Under the pieces are notes generated by a model, which saw only the letters and a program-made list of their open reading frames with translations, was not told the origin of the DNA and made no database searches. A stretch of DNA of 64,000 nt from an uncultured Candidatus Saccharibacteria bacterium. GTDB lineage: Bacteria; Patescibacteriota; Saccharimonadia; Saccharimonadales; Saccharimonadaceae. Positions 9,140-17,373 of the stretch are shown here, one piece after another. Location: the NCBI GenBank assembly GCA_948288625.1, contig CAOHYA010000001.1, positions 862,387 through 926,386 of the forward strand, read 5' to 3'. How positions within the stretch are numbered: position 1 is the stretch's first letter; every line of letters starts with the position of its first letter. Made by a program: the position numbers and the translations under genes.

Positions 9140-9588
9140 GTAATAGCGGCCGCTAAAGCGTCGGCGCAATCGTCCGGCTTCGGAACTTCTTTGAGACCAA
9201 GTTGCAGTCGAACCATTTCCTGCACCTGCTTTTTATCGGCCTTACCGTAACCCGTGAGCGTTTGTTTAATTTGCGGCGGCGTATATTCGGCAATAGGAAT
9301 TTTATGCTGCCGGGCAACCAGTAGCGCCACTCCCCTTGCCTCCGCAACTGTCATGGCTGTAGTGACATTTTTCGTAAAGAAAAGCTTCTCAACCGAATAA
9401 GCATCCGGTTGAGTGCTTTTGACGATCTCGGTAAGACCATCATAGATATCTTCAAGGCGTTCATCATGAGGGGTATGAGCTGGCGTCGTAATGACACCTG
9501 CATCTACCATCGTTATTTTTGCCCCATTTACATCGATCACACCAAACCCTAAGATACCTGTGCCTGGGTCAATTCCAAGAATTCTCAT
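9115..9588 (-). CDS. ruvC: Crossover junction endodeoxyribonuclease RuvC
   Basis: A 157-residue resolvase that cuts Holliday junctions. The acidic catalytic residues are visible in ILGIDPGTG (Asp7), YSVEKLFF (Glu near 68) and PDDCADALAAAITHA (the Asp pair near residues 139-142). TATACT (9596-9601) ends 7 nt before the ATG, so the transcript should be leaderless. It is separated from ruvA-ruvB by one gene on the opposite strand, and thus has its own promoter. Confidence 0.96.
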   Translation of the reverse strand: MRILGIDPGTGILGFGVIDVNGAKITMVDAGVITTPAHTPHDERLEDIYDGLTEIVKSTQPDAYSVEKLFFTKNVTTAMTVAEARGVALLVARQHKIPIAEYTPPQIKQTLTGYGKADKKQVQEMVRLQLGLKEVPKPDDCADALAAAITHAFMTRS

Positions 9589-9603
9589 ATTATTCAGTAT
9601 AGG

Positions 9604-11087
9604 TTAGTTCACCCTCCTCGCAAACTTGGCTTTTATAACGAGGAATGCCTTTTTTAACTCATCACGCCATTCCCATACACCATATCCAATTATCAACAGT
9701 ACTATCCCGCCAATTGCCGCCCACATATACCAACCCATGCCTCCTTGTTGCTTTGATGTCGCCCCTTTCACTCCAAACCCTGCTGGGGCAAGTTGTTTAA
9801 TGGTACGACACCTATTAGTATCGGGGTTTCTTTCTTGACCTTCTTTACAAGCAGTTACGGTAGTGGATGACGTAACCGCCTTACAACGATTCGTCTCAGG
9901 GTTGCGTACCTGACCTTCCTTGCATACGGCTGATGATGAAGTGGCAGAACTAACAAGCCGGCATCGATTTGTCTCGGGGCTGCGATATTGGTTAGCTGCA
10001 CAGGGTTTGATAGAAGTATTTGAACTTTTACTTTCAGCTTCGGATAGGTCCTCTACCATGTGAGTACCAGCTCTATTTTCTGCGCCAGGTGTTGGCTGGT
10101 TCGTATACTGCCATTCGCCGTTAATAAGTGCCCACGACCGACCTTCGACAGGTTCAGCATAGCTTACTTCACTTGCTAAAATATTTTGGTCGCTCATAAG
10201 AGTGAGTTTGCTCGATGTATTCAAGAGCGTAAACCCGAGTTGTGCATTAGTATATACTTTATATTCCCCAGGTGGTATTTCATCAAGACCGAGAGTAATA
10301 ACCTTTTCAAGTGAGGGGCCGATAGCGAGCTTATAATCTTCTAACGTAACCGTCATGTCCGTATTAGGGTTAAATAACTCTATGAACTCATTGCCTGTAT
10401 CGCTCCCTATGGCATTTGGCATGATTTCAGTGATGACTGCCGGGAGCACATCGACAGGTTCGGGGTCCGTCGGCTCGCTTGGTTCGTTCGGTACCTCAAT
10501 CAAATGATCTCTGTATACAATCTGCGATGACGGAAAAGTACTATTAGGTATTTTTTGCCAATCTTCAACGTGTTGGTATCAATAAATATATCCGGAAGAA
10601 TCGACAGTTTCATCCGATTCCACTGTTGTGCAGATGCGATATTCGTCGTCCATCCATATTGATCGATAATGTGTTTGGTTTGATCTAATAAAGAGATAGT
10701 GTCTGCACTTGCGACAATAGTGCCGCTACTTCCAATAACCGAACTGTACCCCAATGAATAACTTAATTGGGGACTATTTTGTACTGCTACGGTTGAGGCG
10801 ATCGTTGCGTACTTATAACCTGGAATAATAACCCTACTAATCGATTCCGGAGGTGTAAAACAAGCAAACTCTACTAACGTCTTATTAACGACGCACCAAT
10901 TCGTTATATCGACTTCAATAGAAGAATTATTATAAATCGCAATACGTTCATCCTGCGGACTCGCTTGGCTTCCGGCTTGAATATGGGTAATCATAATGGC
11001 TGCTGAAGAAGCGTACGTAGGGGTTACGTACGCACTACCCGCTACAACTACCAAACCCAAAAATAGTCCATAACATTTCTTCAGCAT
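9604..11087 (-). pseudogene. Lamin-tail domain (LTD) surface protein, interrupted by a frameshift
   Basis: Two overlapping reading frames (10500-11087 and 9604-10503) together encode one surface protein. The first has a signal peptide ending in PTYA and an LTD domain with QDERIAIYNNSS and QQWNR. The second continues with another LTD domain (NEFIELFNPNTD), three copies of a Cys motif such as CKEGQVRNPETNRCK (Cys-x12-Cys spacing) and a C-terminal membrane helix with a basic tail. Adding one A in the A6 run complementary to 10551-10556, or one base near 10561-10566, restores a single frame of about 494 codons. The second frame has only a TTG and no ribosome site. TATACT ends 6 nt before the first ATG. 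Confidence 0.8.
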
Positions 11088-11140
11088 ATTCTCAGTATAG
11101 TGAGCAAAAGTGAATTAGTTATGGACTAAAAGGGTGAAAA

Positions 11141-11860
11141 TTATTCTTCGTCGTTAACTTCGGCGTTGGTGTGAACATTCGTCACGTCATCAAGGTCATC
11201 AAGAGCATCGAGTAGTTTAAGCACCTTATTCGCCGTTTCGGCCTCTTCTATAGAAACTGGAGCATTAGGTACGTATTGCAACTCGGCGCTTGTTACTTCT
11301 AGGCCACTTTCGACAATTGCCGTACGGACTTTCGCGAGATTTTTTTGATCCGTATAAACAATCAGTTCTTCGGCTTCTTCGACCGCATCCTCCGCACCGG
11401 CGTCCAGGACAGTCAAAAGCGCATCTTCGCCAGTTGCAGTAACAGTAATTACCCCTTTACGAGTAAACTGAAACATCACACTTCCGGCATCAGCAATACG
11501 ACCGCCATTTTTCGTTAAAACGTTACGTACTTCCGGGAAAGTACGGTTTTTATTGTCAGTCGCCGTTTCGATAATGATCCCTACCCCGCCTGGACCCATC
11601 GCTTCATAGGTTGCTTCTTCTAAGGCTGCGGCATTTTTATCGGCAACACGGTCAATCGCCCGTTGGATGTTAGCTACTGGCATATTGGCTTGTTTGGCTT
11701 TTTCAATGGCCATAGCGAGTGTCGCATTCATAGCCGGGTCAGTACCACTACGAGCAGCGATGGCGATTTGATTTCCAATTTTCGTGAACACTGCGCCACG
11801 CTTTGCGTCTTTGGCACCTTTTTCGCGTTTAATAGTTGACCACTTACTGTGTCCAGACAT
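11141..11860 (-). CDS. yebC: YebC/PmpR family protein (translation or transcription factor)
   Basis: A 239-residue YebC-type protein. It has the family N-terminus MSGHSKWSTIKREKGAKDAK, the motif NMPVANIQRAIDRV near residue 58, GPGGVGIIIETATDNKNRT near 88, and an acidic C-terminal domain. Family members have been described as DNA-binding regulators and, more recently, as ribosome-associated factors that help with proline stretches. A ribosome site GCGGAG precedes the ATG by about 8 nt. It is a single gene here, not linked to ruvC as in many bacteria, although the ruv genes lie only 2 kb away. Confidence 0.93.
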   Translation of the reverse strand: MSGHSKWSTIKREKGAKDAKRGAVFTKIGNQIAIAARSGTDPAMNATLAMAIEKAKQANMPVANIQRAIDRVADKNAAALEEATYEAMGPGGVGIIIETATDNKNRTFPEVRNVLTKNGGRIADAGSVMFQFTRKGVITVTATGEDALLTVLDAGAEDAVEEAEELIVYTDQKNLAKVRTAIVESGLEVTSAELQYVPNAPVSIEEAETANKVLKLLDALDDLDDVTNVHTNAEVNDEE

Positions 11861-11920
11861 ATATATACTCCGCTTAGATTTTATTCGATTTTCTTTATTA
11901 TAACAGATTGAGAGATACTT

Positions 11921-13156
11921 TTAAAGGTACCGGGTACTGCCAAAAGGAATTTTTTGTGACACATAAATACCCGTCCCGAGCGTATCTGCCGAATGTAACG
12001 TACGGTCTCCGTATCGTTTATTCACCCCATCGATCGCTTCTACCACTTGGTGTTCACGAGCGATTTGATCGGCGAATAAACTGACTTGATTATTCTCTAA
12101 CGGAACCAACTCATAGCAATGTATTCCTATTTCGCGTATCCCGTCAGGCGCTTTGGTAAACAAATGTTGCGCGTGGGCGTATATCGATTGGTCGCTAAAA
12201 AAGGGCAGGGGAGTGAGTGCGCTCGAATGCCAGTAGGTACGTTCGTAGGTTTTCGCATAGACATATATTCCCCTAGCCGCCAAATTTTGCGTCCGCATAC
12301 GACTACCGACCGATTCGCACAAATGATGTAACCGCTGCAGTACTTCGGTGTGGGTTAAATCGAAACGTTCAAGCACGTACTGTCGCCCCACACGACCCAT
12401 TTTGGTCTCAACGTCATCAACCTCCCATCCCCTCAGCCGCTTGTGCCACCAGTCCCCGACGACACTTTTGAAAACTATCTTATGTAACGTCGTCGTATCT
12501 GCGGCCAGAAATTCTAGGGGAGTATAAATACCGACACTATTAAGCCGTTTCTGATTACGGTGTGCGATACCCGTTAATTCAGTCAGCTTCAACCCCCCTA
12601 ATACTTCTTTGATATTGTGCGACGTTATAACATCCAATCCGTCCGGCTTATGAAGGCCCGCGGCGGTTTTCGCTAAAAATCGATTAGTCGCGATACCCAC
12701 GTTACACCGCATCCATACCCCGATCTCATCCTTTAGGCGTTGTTTTATTTCAAGACCAATCTCTACTAAATCTCGTCCGGAAATATCGGCACTAGTGTTA
12801 TGAAAATCAATTATTCCTTCATCGATACTTTTCATAGTGACGTGCGCTGAATACTCGCCCATAATGGCCAAAAGCTTGTGATATACATATCGATACTTCG
12901 ACGGATCACTTTCCAAGGCAATGATATCCGGGCATAATATCTTCGCTTCCTTGAGCTTCATGCCCACCTTCACCCCTTTTTCCTTTGCCTCGTAGCTTGC
13001 GGTAATAATCGCCGTATGCTCAGTCCGTCGGTTTACGATTGCAATTGGCTTGCCACGAAGCATAGGTCGCGCCTGCTGCTCGACAGTTGCGAAACAGCTA
13101 TTTAAATCGATATGCATGATGAGCGGACGTTCTTCGTTGAATTCTGACTTATTCAT
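11921..13156 (-). CDS. Y-family DNA polymerase (DinB/UmuC-like)
   Basis: A 411-residue translesion polymerase. Motif I is MHIDLNSCFATVEQQARP with the metal-binding Asp, motif II is AIITASYEAKEKGV, and motif III is SIDEGIIDF with the catalytic Asp-Glu. A helix-hairpin-helix region (KLTELTGIAHRNQKRLNSVG) and a little-finger domain follow. There is no beta-clamp motif that I can identify with certainty, although QVSLFAD near residue 360 resembles the QLxLF clamp-binding consensus. It overlaps the upstream small gene by 8 nt, so they are coupled. Confidence 0.9.
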   Translation of the reverse strand: MNKSEFNEERPLIMHIDLNSCFATVEQQARPMLRGKPIAIVNRRTEHTAIITASYEAKEKGVKVGMKLKEAKILCPDIIALESDPSKYRYVYHKLLAIMGEYSAHVTMKSIDEGIIDFHNTSADISGRDLVEIGLEIKQRLKDEIGVWMRCNVGIATNRFLAKTAAGLHKPDGLDVITSHNIKEVLGGLKLTELTGIAHRNQKRLNSVGIYTPLEFLAADTTTLHKIVFKSVVGDWWHKRLRGWEVDDVETKMGRVGRQYVLERFDLTHTEVLQRLHHLCESVGSRMRTQNLAARGIYVYAKTYERTYWHSSALTPLPFFSDQSIYAHAQHLFTKAPDGIREIGIHCYELVPLENNQVSLFADQIAREHQVVEAIDGVNKRYGDRTLHSADTLGTGIYVSQKIPFGSTRYL

Positions 13157-13418
13157 AATGGTCCGCCTCCATCGTTAAGTGCCATGTTAAGAGTTCGCTA
13201 TCGAACTGCAATCGATAATCCGCTCCCCCGTCGGTCACGTCGAACATATGGATCGTCTTGGAGCCACGAGGTAGGGGATGGCGCAAGCCAAGTTCACTCA
13301 CCTTTACCTCTCGCCCATTCGCCCGTTTGAACATGACCGGCTTACACGGATGATGACCGGCACTGAAGACGGCCAGTACTTTTATTGGTTCATTCAAGAA
13401 GATTTCATCATTATTCAT
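13149..13418 (-). CDS. Small protein coupled to the Y-family polymerase
   Basis: An 89-residue protein with beta-rich sequence and no signal peptide. Motifs that stand out are EPIKVLAVFSAGHHPCKP, RANGREVKV and the end LTWHLTMEADHY. The general layout (a Pro-x-x-Val start, a central GR, a terminal Trp) resembles DUF6504-like partners found beside imuB/dinB genes, but I cannot confirm that. Translational coupling through an 8-nt overlap makes a role in translesion synthesis likely. No LexA-like operator was recognised upstream. Confidence 0.75.
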   Translation of the reverse strand: MNNDEIFLNEPIKVLAVFSAGHHPCKPVMFKRANGREVKVSELGLRHPLPRGSKTIHMFDVTDGGADYRLQFDSELLTWHLTMEADHYE

Positions 13419-13639
13419 TACTAATAGTTCTCGTTTAAGTTATTCGAGAAACGATTTGAATTGTTCGCCCGTCCTTCCCTAGCCCGTTTCAAGCTGTCTG
13501 GGAGTCCGAAGACGATAATGAAACCTATCACGAGGGACGCTTAACTATGAAAGCCAGTGAGTATCGTGTGGATGTATTTATTATATAAGATTTTACCCAT
13601 AAACGACAAAGAGATTTATAATAGTACCAGGAGGTCATT

Positions 13640-13963
13640 ATGCCAGACGATGTGAAACATATTTCCAGAGAGATCGAACGTAAACGAATTGAAGCCGAGG
13701 CTGCCCGAAGGCAAGCTGAAACCGAACGAAACAAAGCAAGTAACGGAGACGAAGATTACCATAACCAACAGGCGCAAAGATACGAACAAAGCGCCGAAGC
13801 TTTAGAAGGTGAAGTCGCTGAACTTGAACCGAAAAAAGCTGAGGTTGAAAAGAAAATAAACGAACTGCAAACCAAACGCGACACCCTTGAACGTGAGACG
13901 CTCGAAAAGATAGTTGCTCTCGATAAAGAGCTGGCCGGACTACGCGGAAGCATGCGCGCCTAA
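13640..13963 (+). CDS. Small coiled-coil protein
   Basis: A 107-residue, highly charged protein that is almost entirely heptad-like from residue 8 to 100 (rich in Glu, Lys, Ala and Gln), with no membrane segment. TATAAT at 13617-13622 and an AGGAGG ribosome site just before the ATG support real expression. I do not recognise a family; a structural or scaffold role is possible. It is followed by a tRNA gene. Confidence 0.7.
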   Translation: MPDDVKHISREIERKRIEAEAARRQAETERNKASNGDEDYHNQQAQRYEQSAEALEGEVAELEPKKAEVEKKINELQTKRDTLERETLEKIVALDKELAGLRGSMRA

Positions 13964-14016
13964 CACCTCTGGTAAAACAACTACAATTTTGATAGAATCG
14001 TGATTGTAGTTCATAT

Positions 14017-14093
14017 GGCAGCGTAGCTCAGTTGGTTAGAGCGCGAGACTCATAAGCTCGAGGTCACAGGTTCAATTCCTGTCGCTGCTACCA
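14017..14093 (+). tRNA. tRNA-Met (CAT), elongator
   Basis: A 77-nt cloverleaf with encoded CCA. The acceptor stem is GGCAGCG with CGCTGCT (a G-U first pair), the D arm is GCTCAGTTGGTTAGAGC, and the anticodon loop CTCATAA has CAT at 14051-14053. The T arm is ACAGG-TTCAATT-CCTGT. The extended variable segment AGGTC and the sequence around the loop match elongator tRNA-Met, not the initiator (the first pair is not disrupted as in initiators). It is followed by a strong terminator. Confidence 0.9.
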
Positions 14094-14105
14094 AAATTAT
14101 TTCTA

Positions 14106-14128
14106 ACACCTTCCGTCTCGGAAGGTGT
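14106..14128 (+). terminator. Rho-independent terminator after tRNA-Met
   Basis: A perfect 9-bp stem ACACCTTCC / GGAAGGTGT with a 5-nt loop (GTCTC), followed by TTTGCTTTA. It lies 12 nt after the tRNA CCA. Confidence 0.88.
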
Positions 14129-14210
14129 TTTGCTTTATTACAATAATTATGTTAATATATCATCGCCCCTCATCCGAGTGGCATACCTTCGGGTACGAGA
14201 GGATGGTCTT

Positions 14211-14747
14211 ATGCCAACCGGCATTGTTGCGCTCTCATTCGCCAAACGCGTCCAAGAGCCAAACCCCGTAAACATCAAGCTCGCACAACTCACCGAGGAA
14301 CTCGATGAACTACTGCAGCAGATGGGCGAGCCGACCGTAGTTGTTGCCCAATGGGAAGTAGCCTTGGCGCTTCCCACACCTCCCTCATTGGTCGTCCATC
14401 AGACGGATGCAACCAGTCGGGACAGAAACGGCAAGCCTTACCTGGATAGCCAAGACGTCCTGAATAAGGCATTCGAGCTGTTCAGGGAAATCGGTATTAC
14501 TGACGTAGCCGTCGTCGCCAACCAGTTCCTTCACCTCCAAGCCGCAGAGGCTTTGGTCAAGAAGGCTGGGTTCAAGGTACACAAGTACAAGGCGGCGCGA
14601 TTCGTCGGGTTCGATAACGACAAGCTGAACGTGCAATGGTGGTGCAAGGGACCTCTGAGGCTGTTGGCTTACCTCGGTATTCAAGTAATCGGTGCACTGA
14701 CCAAGCAAAACTTCCATGGAATTGGCGAAAAGCCACATCCGCATTAA
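14211..14747 (+). CDS. Hypothetical protein, possibly DUF218/YdcF-like
   Basis: A 178-residue soluble protein. Motifs are VVVAQWEVALAL near residue 50, YLDSQDVLNKAFELFREIGI near 88, VAVVANQFLHLQAAEALVKKAGF near 110 and QWWCKGPLRLLAYLG near 145. The middle resembles the VTSxFHxxRA segment of DUF218 proteins (vancomycin-resistance SanA/YdcF), where the His-bearing motif follows a strand, but the acidic N-terminal motifs of that family are not clear. The ATG at 14211 has a GAGAGG site about 9 nt upstream. Codons such as CTG, AGG and GTC appear more often than in neighbours, so transfer is possible. Confidence 0.65.
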   Translation: MPTGIVALSFAKRVQEPNPVNIKLAQLTEELDELLQQMGEPTVVVAQWEVALALPTPPSLVVHQTDATSRDRNGKPYLDSQDVLNKAFELFREIGITDVAVVANQFLHLQAAEALVKKAGFKVHKYKAARFVGFDNDKLNVQWWCKGPLRLLAYLGIQVIGALTKQNFHGIGEKPHPH

Positions 14748-14791
14748 CCCCGTACCAAAGGTTGAGCCTCGCTCCCTTGTGGCGCGGGGTT
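14746..14791 (+). terminator. Probable terminator after the 14211 gene
   Basis: AACCCCG at 14746-14752 pairs with CGGGGTT at 14785-14791, with a long partly paired loop, and is followed by TTTCCTTTT. The stem begins at the stop codon. Confidence 0.6.
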
Positions 14792-14817
14792 TTCCTTTTA
14801 CAACTTACGTTGCAACG

Positions 14818-14844
14818 AAAACCCGCCCATAAAAGGCGGGTTTT
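14818..14844. terminator. Bidirectional terminator between convergent genes
   Basis: AAAACCCGCC and GGCGGGTTTT form a 10-bp stem around a 7-nt loop, with T-runs on both strands. It separates the 14211 gene from the convergent membrane protein gene at 14865. Confidence 0.9.
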
Positions 14845-14864
14845 TAAAGTATCTAACTCTTTAA

Positions 14865-15254
14865 CTACGCAACACGAACGTCGTCGTCAGTTGGTTGGGT
14901 TTGTGAGAAGATCACTACCAAAATAACGGCGAGTCCAACTACGACGTGTGGCACCCATACGTTCCATGAGTTAGCATCGTAGAAGCCGAAGATGAACGGC
15001 GAAAGTGCCAATAAGGCTGCTGCGAGCAAGTCGATGATGAGGTGGTATGGCATACTTAATACCTTTACGAGGCCCCACTCATATTTAGTGAAAATACTGT
15101 AAACGATCAAGCCGATACCGAGAACAACTGGAATTGCGACTGCAGCACCACCTACTTCACTAAAATTAAATAACCATGGTGCGAGGATTAGTGCGATACC
15201 TACGACGTAGTCAAGCACACCGTGTACTTTTGTTGGGATAAATCTGTAACTCAT
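14865..15254 (-). CDS. SPW-repeat-like membrane protein
   Basis: A 129-residue protein with four hydrophobic helices (about residues 10-32, 37-55, 68-90 and 96-117). The segments VHGVLDYVVGIALILAPWLF and LLAAALLALSPFIFGF fit the paired SPW repeats (a G-x-W-L/I-x-x-SPW type element) of small integral membrane proteins of unknown function. A good ribosome site (AAAGGAG) precedes the ATG. It is divergent from the Crp/Fnr gene with 92 bp between, so that regulator may control it. Confidence 0.75.
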   Translation of the reverse strand: MSYRFIPTKVHGVLDYVVGIALILAPWLFNFSEVGGAAVAIPVVLGIGLIVYSIFTKYEWGLVKVLSMPYHLIIDLLAAALLALSPFIFGFYDANSWNVWVPHVVVGLAVILVVIFSQTQPTDDDVRVA

Positions 15255-15346
15255 TTTTTGAGCTCCTTTGTTCTTAATAATACGCTCAGTCTATTCTTAT
15301 GTTTCACTCATGTATGTAATCTATCTTACAAAAGCATGTTAAAATA

Positions 15347-15991
15347 ATGCCTATTATCGATATCGTGAATTACATACAGCAATTTCCTGTAAAGGAATTT
15401 AAACGGGGCGAACTTTTGCTGCAAAAAGACGACCCTGGAATACACCTTATGGCCATTCGGGAAGGCTTCATAAAGGTAACGTCCATAAGTAGCGCTGGTA
15501 TTGAACGTTTATTGTGGATCGCGGGCCGATACGATATCGCACCGACCGAACAACTGTTTTCCAAACGCAGTAAAGTGAGGTTTTTCTACACAGCTTTAAC
15601 CGATGGCTTTTACTATGAGGTAGATAAAAAGGAATTTCTCACAATCGCCGACAAGGAACCGGCCGTCATGTCGGAAATAGCCAAAAACATGTCTTTGCAC
15701 TACGATGACTTTTTACAAAGAATCGATGCTGTCGACAGTGCGACCGTCAAAGAGCGGATAATGCGCACATTATGTTATTTGGCCGAACGTCTCGACGCGA
15801 GCTCAATCGTCGATTTATATTCTTACGGCCTCCGATTAAGCCATAAGGAACTTTCCGAAATGATCGGCTCAAGCCGCGAAACGACTTCGCTTATGCTAGC
15901 CGAGTTACGTAAAGACCAACTTATTGAATATAACCGCCAAAAACTAGCGGTGTATGTCGATAAAATTAAAATCGAACTTGGTGATGAATAA
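15347..15991 (+). CDS. Crp/Fnr family transcriptional regulator
   Basis: A 214-residue regulator with an N-terminal cyclic-nucleotide-binding-like beta barrel (FKRGELLLQKDDPGIHLMAIREGFIKV split over residues 18-44), a dimer helix, and a C-terminal winged helix with the recognition region LSHKELSEMIGSSRETTS near residue 165. The barrel lacks the Arg-containing phosphate cassette of CRP and has no Fnr-type N-terminal cysteines, so the effector is unknown. It sits between the SPW gene (divergent) and a small gene. A second paralogue lies at 63253. Confidence 0.88.
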   Translation: MPIIDIVNYIQQFPVKEFKRGELLLQKDDPGIHLMAIREGFIKVTSISSAGIERLLWIAGRYDIAPTEQLFSKRSKVRFFYTALTDGFYYEVDKKEFLTIADKEPAVMSEIAKNMSLHYDDFLQRIDAVDSATVKERIMRTLCYLAERLDASSIVDLYSYGLRLSHKELSEMIGSSRETTSLMLAELRKDQLIEYNRQKLAVYVDKIKIELGDE

Positions 15992-15992
15992 A

Positions 15993-16024
15993 AAGAGGGG
16001 AGTGTGATACGACACTTCCCTCTT
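15993..16024. terminator. Bidirectional terminator between the Crp/Fnr gene and the 44-residue gene
   Basis: A 13-bp stem (AAGAGGGGAGTGT with ACACTTCCCTCTT, one G-U pair) and a 6-nt loop GATACG. The minus-strand side continues with TTTTTAT, so it mainly terminates the small gene at 16046. Confidence 0.85.
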
Positions 16025-16045
16025 ACGCTTCCCTACTCCGGTTAT

Positions 16046-16180
16046 TTATAAACCGGCAATGGAACTACGTTTAGAAATAAAATCACGCAAGTCTTCGTTG
16101 CTTCGTGGGCGATCCCAGGTTGCGAGCTCCAATACTTCGCTTATAGTCACTGGTTCGATGATTGATTGAGTTAATTCCAT
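16046..16180 (-). CDS. Small protein of 44 residues, unknown
   Basis: A short open frame encoding a mixed-charge 44-residue protein that starts MELTQSIIEPVTISEVL and ends SKRSSIAGL; it has WDRPRSNEDL in the middle. Support for a real gene is structural: a promoter on the same strand (TTGACT-17-TAAAGT, 16225-16253), a weak AAAGG site about 13 nt before the ATG, and a strong terminator about 20 nt after the stop. No family is recognised. It could be a peptide, an antitoxin-like protein or a precursor, but nothing shows which. Confidence 0.65.
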   Translation of the reverse strand: MELTQSIIEPVTISEVLELATWDRPRSNEDLRDFISKRSSIAGL

Positions 16181-16224
16181 TTTTAGTTGGTTGCCTTTTT
16201 TTGTTTTTATTGCTTTATGTATTT

Positions 16225-16253
16225 ACTTTAGCATAAGCACAATAAAAAGTCAA
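16225..16253 (-). promoter_or_regulatory. Promoter of the 44-residue protein gene
   Basis: On the minus strand, TTGACT (16248-16253) and TAAAGT (16225-16230) are separated by 17 nt. The predicted leader is about 38 nt. Confidence 0.65.
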
Positions 16254-16284
16254 TACCCTTCTTGCATTAGGGTTGTAATCCCTT

Positions 16285-16314
16285 TTGACTCCTCTGTTCT
16301 GCTTATGGTATAAC
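16285..16314 (+). promoter_or_regulatory. Promoter of the 16346-18744 operon
   Basis: TTGACT (16285-16290), an 18-nt spacer and TATAAC (16309-16314). The leader to the ATG at 16346 is about 25 nt and contains GAGAGG. Confidence 0.65.
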
Positions 16315-16345
16315 TTAATGAGAGGTTAATAAAAAAAATAAACAT

Positions 16346-17062
16346 ATGGATATCCCCTCTTCATTGGCAATTGTCGCACTTGCGGCTCTCATTCATGCCA
16401 GCTTTCAACTCAGTGTCAGCGTGTTGACACTTCTGAGTGGTCATGCCATTGGAAGTAAGCGTTCGCAGGCCAAGTTATTCCGCCTCAGCTGGGGCTTCGT
16501 AGCCGGTGTGGGCGTCATGACGTTACTACTCCTTTCGTTCGTCTCACTGATCCTTCTTCATAGCTTCGGGCAGACCGACGTTCCACTGGTGGTATGGGCA
16601 ATCGCCTGCGGCTTAGTATTCGGCATCGGTATCGCAGTATGGCTGTTTTACTTCAGAAAAGAAAAAGGTACCAAGCTATGGATTCCACGGCCTTTTGCCG
16701 AACACCTGACCGAACGAAGCAAGGCCACGAAGCGAAGCGCCGAAGCGTTTAGCCTTGGATTGACCAGCGTATTAGGCGAACTTATCTTCATTCTGCCATC
16801 AATCGCTATCAGCGCCTTAGTACTTTTACAGCTTCCAGGCGCCTGGCAATTGGTTGGCATCGCGGTATACGTGTTTATTTCACTTTCCGGGTTACTAGCG
16901 GTATGGGGCCTTATCGGAAGCGGTCATTCACTCAGTAAAATCCAAAAATGGCGTGAAGAAAACAAACGATTCTTGCAGTTCGCTGGCGGCAGTGCGTTAA
17001 TTGCCCTAGGGTTTTTTGTCTACATCAGTAAAGTGGTTGCCGAAGCTTCGGGAGCACTGTAA
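16346..17062 (+). CDS. Integral membrane protein, six helices, unknown
   Basis: A 238-residue protein with about six membrane helices (near residues 6-30, 49-71, 80-104, 135-160, 165-187 and 212-232) and a basic cytoplasmic loop around KEKGTKLW to TKRSAEAF. The pattern of two three-helix halves resembles LysE/CcdA-type small transporters, but no diagnostic motif is present. It overlaps the next gene by TAATG and so shares an operon with an ATP-cone protein and an FAD oxidoreductase; redox or metal transport is a possible, unproven link. Confidence 0.75.
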   Translation: MDIPSSLAIVALAALIHASFQLSVSVLTLLSGHAIGSKRSQAKLFRLSWGFVAGVGVMTLLLLSFVSLILLHSFGQTDVPLVVWAIACGLVFGIGIAVWLFYFRKEKGTKLWIPRPFAEHLTERSKATKRSAEAFSLGLTSVLGELIFILPSIAISALVLLQLPGAWQLVGIAVYVFISLSGLLAVWGLIGSGHSLSKIQKWREENKRFLQFAGGSALIALGFFVYISKVVAEASGAL

Positions 17063-17361
17063 TGCATGAGGGTGGGAACGTTTTAATCGTAAAACGGCAT
17101 GGGCACGGACATCACGCCCAGAGTGAACGCTTTGATTACGAGAAAATGCGTAAAAGTATTATTGCAGCCTGCCTTAGTTGCGGTGTACCAGAAGGTCACT
17201 CCGAAAGCATCAGCCGTCATATTACCGACGATGTGGTTGATTGGCTCAAAGATAAACCTGAAGTAACCAGCGAAGACCTGCGACGCACTGCGACCCGATT
17301 CTTAAAAACCCATCATCCCGACGCGGCCTATTTATACGAACATCATCGATCGACATTATAA
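17062..17361 (+). CDS. Stand-alone ATP-cone domain protein
   Basis: A 99-residue protein consisting of one ATP-cone domain. The pattern is IVKRHGHGHHAQSERFDYEKMRKSI at the start (KRxG, then ESFD-like SERFD), a hydrophobic core IIAACLSCGVP, and the end LKTHHPDAAYLYEHH. ATP-cones bind ATP or dATP in ribonucleotide reductases and NrdR, but here there is no catalytic or zinc-finger domain. The His-rich stretch near residue 14 is unusual. It lies between a membrane protein (1-base overlap) and an oxidoreductase (12 nt gap). Confidence 0.82.
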   Translation: MHEGGNVLIVKRHGHGHHAQSERFDYEKMRKSIIAACLSCGVPEGHSESISRHITDDVVDWLKDKPEVTSEDLRRTATRFLKTHHPDAAYLYEHHRSTL

Positions 17362-17373
17362 GGAGAACTAACA

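Noticed and set aside
10501..10620. A TGA in the alternative frame of the LTD protein, suggesting recoding of TGA as Trp or Gly (GYIY-TGA-YQHVEDW)
   Set aside because: Continuing in the first frame and shifting by one base at the A6 run gives a better protein (IDTNTLK...) without any stop, and TGA is a normal stop elsewhere (for example in pilM and atpA).
13419..13450. LexA-type SOS box upstream of the polymerase operon
   Set aside because: No CGAAC-N4-GTTCG or CTGT-N8-ACAG palindrome could be found.
13428..13545. Open frame of about 38 codons ending SPKTIMKPITRDA
   Set aside because: No start codon with a ribosome site or -10 box, and no similarity that I recognise.
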